The position numbers and the translations under genes were made by a program. Source: Planctomycetota bacterium (GTDB taxonomy: Bacteria; Planctomycetota; Planctomycetia; Isosphaerales; Isosphaeraceae). From it: DNA of 34,201 bases. Below the pieces are notes generated by a model. The model was not told the origin of the DNA, searched no databases, and saw only the letters and a program-made list of their open reading frames with translations. Where the stretch lies: positions 1 through 34,201 of the forward strand of contig JAQGHR010000076.1 of assembly GCA_028291545.1 (NCBI GenBank), in the 5' to 3' direction. Below, one piece after another: positions 32,780 to 34,201 of the stretch (within the stretch, counting starts at the first letter, position 1; each line of letters starts with the position of its first letter).

Positions 32780-32998
32780 GGGCGGCAAGAGGGTGGTCAT
32801 CGTTTCGACGCGGGGGGCCTGTATGGGGCCGGGACACCTGGGGCGTCCCTCGACCATCAGGAGCCCTACCTGCAGGCCGTCTTCGGCTTTCTGGGCATCA
32901 CCGAGCTCGCCATCGTGCGGGCCGAGGGGCTGTCCATGAGCGACCATCGTGCGGCGTCCCTGGAGGCGGCGCACTCCGCCATCGCCGCCCTGGCCTGA
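32763..32998 (+). pseudogene. C-terminal remnant of an FMN-dependent azoreductase
   Basis: Overlapping the DoxX stop codon, one frame reads LEGEGGKRVVIVSTRGG. After a one-base loss in a six-G run (32812-32817) another frame continues LYGAGTPGASLDHQEPYLQA, VFGFLGITELAIVRAEGLSM and AAHSAIAALA to a TGA at 32996. This is the C-terminal third of AzoR-type NADH:quinone/azo reductases (GKKxxxxxSRGG...DHQEPYL...FLGITD...AEG). The N-terminal ~120 residues, including the flavin phosphate loop, are absent, so a deletion joined the DoxX 3' end to the middle of azoR. It cannot be functional. Confidence 0.8.
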
Positions 32999-33681
32999 CC
33001 TCGGCCGTGTCGACCGGCGTGACGGACGCCCTCGATCCTCCCCGCGCGAACCCGTCCGCCCTGCTCGGCGGCCCTGTCCGCAAGGCCCCCGGGGCGGGGG
33101 GCCACTGGCACTGGCGGTGAATCCGTTCTGCTGATCTGTATATGGTTCTCCTGACGGAATTCGAATCACAGGGTCTGCGCGCAGCAACCATGAAGTCGCG
33201 GAAAGTACAGAAGCCTGAGAGCCGGACGTATTCGCGGTCGACGTTGGAGAGGCACTCATTGAAGTGCGTCAGGGTGTCGGCGTCGCCCATCGGGATCTTG
33301 GCGTTCAGGTCGAAGTCCGCCGCACCGTCGGGCTCGACGCCCCGGCCGTGCAACACGTCGCCCCGCACGGGCGACCTGGGATCGAGGGCGTCGCCCCGGT
33401 CCACGACCCGTCCGTTCGGTGGCACGCAGGCGGCCGAGGACAGGGGGAGTGTGATCGGAGTTCGGACGATTCGCCCCTCACTTCCGGGATCCCCGCTCCG
33501 TGCCTCGACCTCGACCGCCTCACATGCTCGTGCCCGTAGGCCCTTGCGGACGCCGGCCCCCCGGCCGGGAATCGTCATCGTTCCGGGAGGCGAGGACCCG
33601 CGTCAGGTCGGCTGCCTCGGGCACCGGAGGCCGAAATGCGGCTTGAACACATCATGACCGGCGGCACAATGCCCGTCGAGC
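32999..33681. other. Intergenic region between the azoreductase remnant and the XRE gene
   Basis: No gene is recognised in these 680 bases. The minus-strand reading 32898-33578 has a stretch that looks protein-like (DFDLNAKIPMGDADTLTHFN, ECLSNVDREYVRLSGFCTFR) at roughly 33190-33330, but it lacks a convincing start and runs through the azoreductase remnant antisense. It could be part of another decayed gene. The second copy of the 16-bp direct repeat (33187-33202) lies within it. Confidence 0.35.
33187..33202 (+). repeat. 16-bp direct repeat, copy 2
   Basis: This is the second copy of ACCATGAAGTCGCGGA, 876 bases from the first. The two copies bracket the DoxX gene and the azoreductase remnant. 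Confidence 0.7.
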
Positions 33682-33929
33682 ATGAACCTCGACGACGTCA
33701 AATTCCTGCGCGACCTGGGCGTCCGCGTCCGCCAACGGCGGGTGGAGCGCGGATTGACCCAGGCGCAGCTCGGCGCGGTGCGAGCTGCACCAGACGTTCA
33801 TCGGGTCGGTCGAGCGCGGCGAACGCAACCTGTCGATCCTCAACCTGCGGCTGATCGCCAGGATCCTGCGGGTCCCGCTGGCGGACCTGTTCGCGGCGCC
33901 CCGGGCCGACCGGCCGCGCCAGCGAGGTC
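33682..33929 (+). pseudogene. XRE-family helix-turn-helix regulator, frameshifted
   Basis: From the ATG at 33682 the frame reads MNLDDVKFLRDLGVRVRQRR, VERGLTQAQLGA. After a two-base loss (or one-base gain) near 33775 the sense continues as CELHQTFIGSVERGERNLSI, LNLRLIARILRVPLADLFAA. Together these are the five helices of a Cro/CI-type HTH (LTQxxLA...H.TxIxxxERGxRNxSxxxLxxIAxxLxVxxxxLF). Both frames then run on in arginine/proline-rich sequence towards the window edge, so the true 3' end is uncertain; such regulators usually end soon after this point. Other genes with this profile act as small repressors. No partner gene is visible. Confidence 0.7.
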
Positions 33930-34201
33930 GCGGCCGAGGAGTCGATCCGCCAAGGACGGATGCGAGTGCTCGGGGTTCGCGGTCAAGGTCCGGTGCCGGT
34001 CCTGACGCGGGTGGTATCCGCCAGTCAGGCGGGCTGCCGCCGGCCCTGCGTGTCGGGCTCCGAACGGGGTGCTCGGGATGTCATCCGGGTGAAGGTCGAG
34101 TGCGTGGCGGCGTCGCTGTGACTCGAGATCTCCGTGGATGCGCCTTTCCGAATGAGTCCGGCGGCCTGGGGCAGACCGATCGACCCGAGGGGGTCCGGTT
34201 C
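33930..34201. other. Right edge of the window, nothing recognised
   Basis: After the XRE domain two plus-strand frames stay open for some distance, but neither has recognisable protein features. I see no RNA gene, terminator or repeat here. Confidence 0.3.

Noticed and set aside
33142..33657. 171-aa plus-strand ORF near the right end
   Set aside because: It is rich in serine, arginine and proline, shows no family pattern, and has no ribosome-binding site.

Overview
The window looks like a piece of a planctomycete chromosome, most likely from the Isosphaeraceae or a close relative. The grounds are high GC content, a 23.5-kb single-gene ORF for a multi-domain surface/exported protein with an N-terminal LEPR-xLL-like motif, RTX, FG-GAP and ELWK repeats, and transposase types common in that phylum. 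The assignment is from gene style only; there is no rRNA or marker gene here.

Layout. Bases 1-71 hold the first codons of a leftward IS66-type transposase. Bases 186-432 hold a decayed fragment resembling a phage-tail-like protein. Bases 915-24413 (minus strand) are one uninterrupted gene of about 7,830 codons. In order it encodes a metzincin-like HExxHxxGxxH domain, a long beta-rich region, a helical segment, a large RTX nonapeptide array, a PPC-like domain, about 14 FG-GAP/VCBS-type repeats, a carbohydrate-binding-like domain, leucine-rich repeats, a P-domain nested in an SdrD_B-like domain, eight ELWK repeats, ten Calx-beta-like repeats plus a duplicated pair, PKD domains and a C-terminal Ig-like domain. 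Bases 25015-27012 are an insertion sequence that I delimit by 25-bp terminal inverted repeats. It carries a frameshifted DDE transposase and a divergent 121-aa passenger gene, and it sits in the 3' end of an older truncated gene. Bases 27795-29342 encode an exported di-haem cytochrome of the DHOR/DUF1111 type. Bases 29576-30903 are a second transposase (IS701/IS4-like) with two frameshifts.

The right end, 31111-33000, is a decaying redox-stress cluster: an intact MarR regulator, an NADPH-dependent FMN reductase with two single-base deletions, an intact DoxX-like membrane protein and a truncated, frameshifted azoreductase. It is followed by a frameshifted XRE regulator. The MarR promoter and the reductase upstream region share an ATCGAACC/GGTTCGAT element, which suggests one MarR-controlled regulon. 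The combination of MarR, flavin reductase, DoxX and azoreductase resembles quinone/electrophile-response regulons such as YodB/CatR in Bacillus.

The most notable features are the giant protease-RTX-repeat protein with a 10-base G tract in its coding strand (a possible phase switch), the newly delimited IS with a passenger gene, the candidate leaderless autoregulated marR, and the contrast between an intact 23.5-kb ORF and at least five small genes broken by one- or two-base indels.
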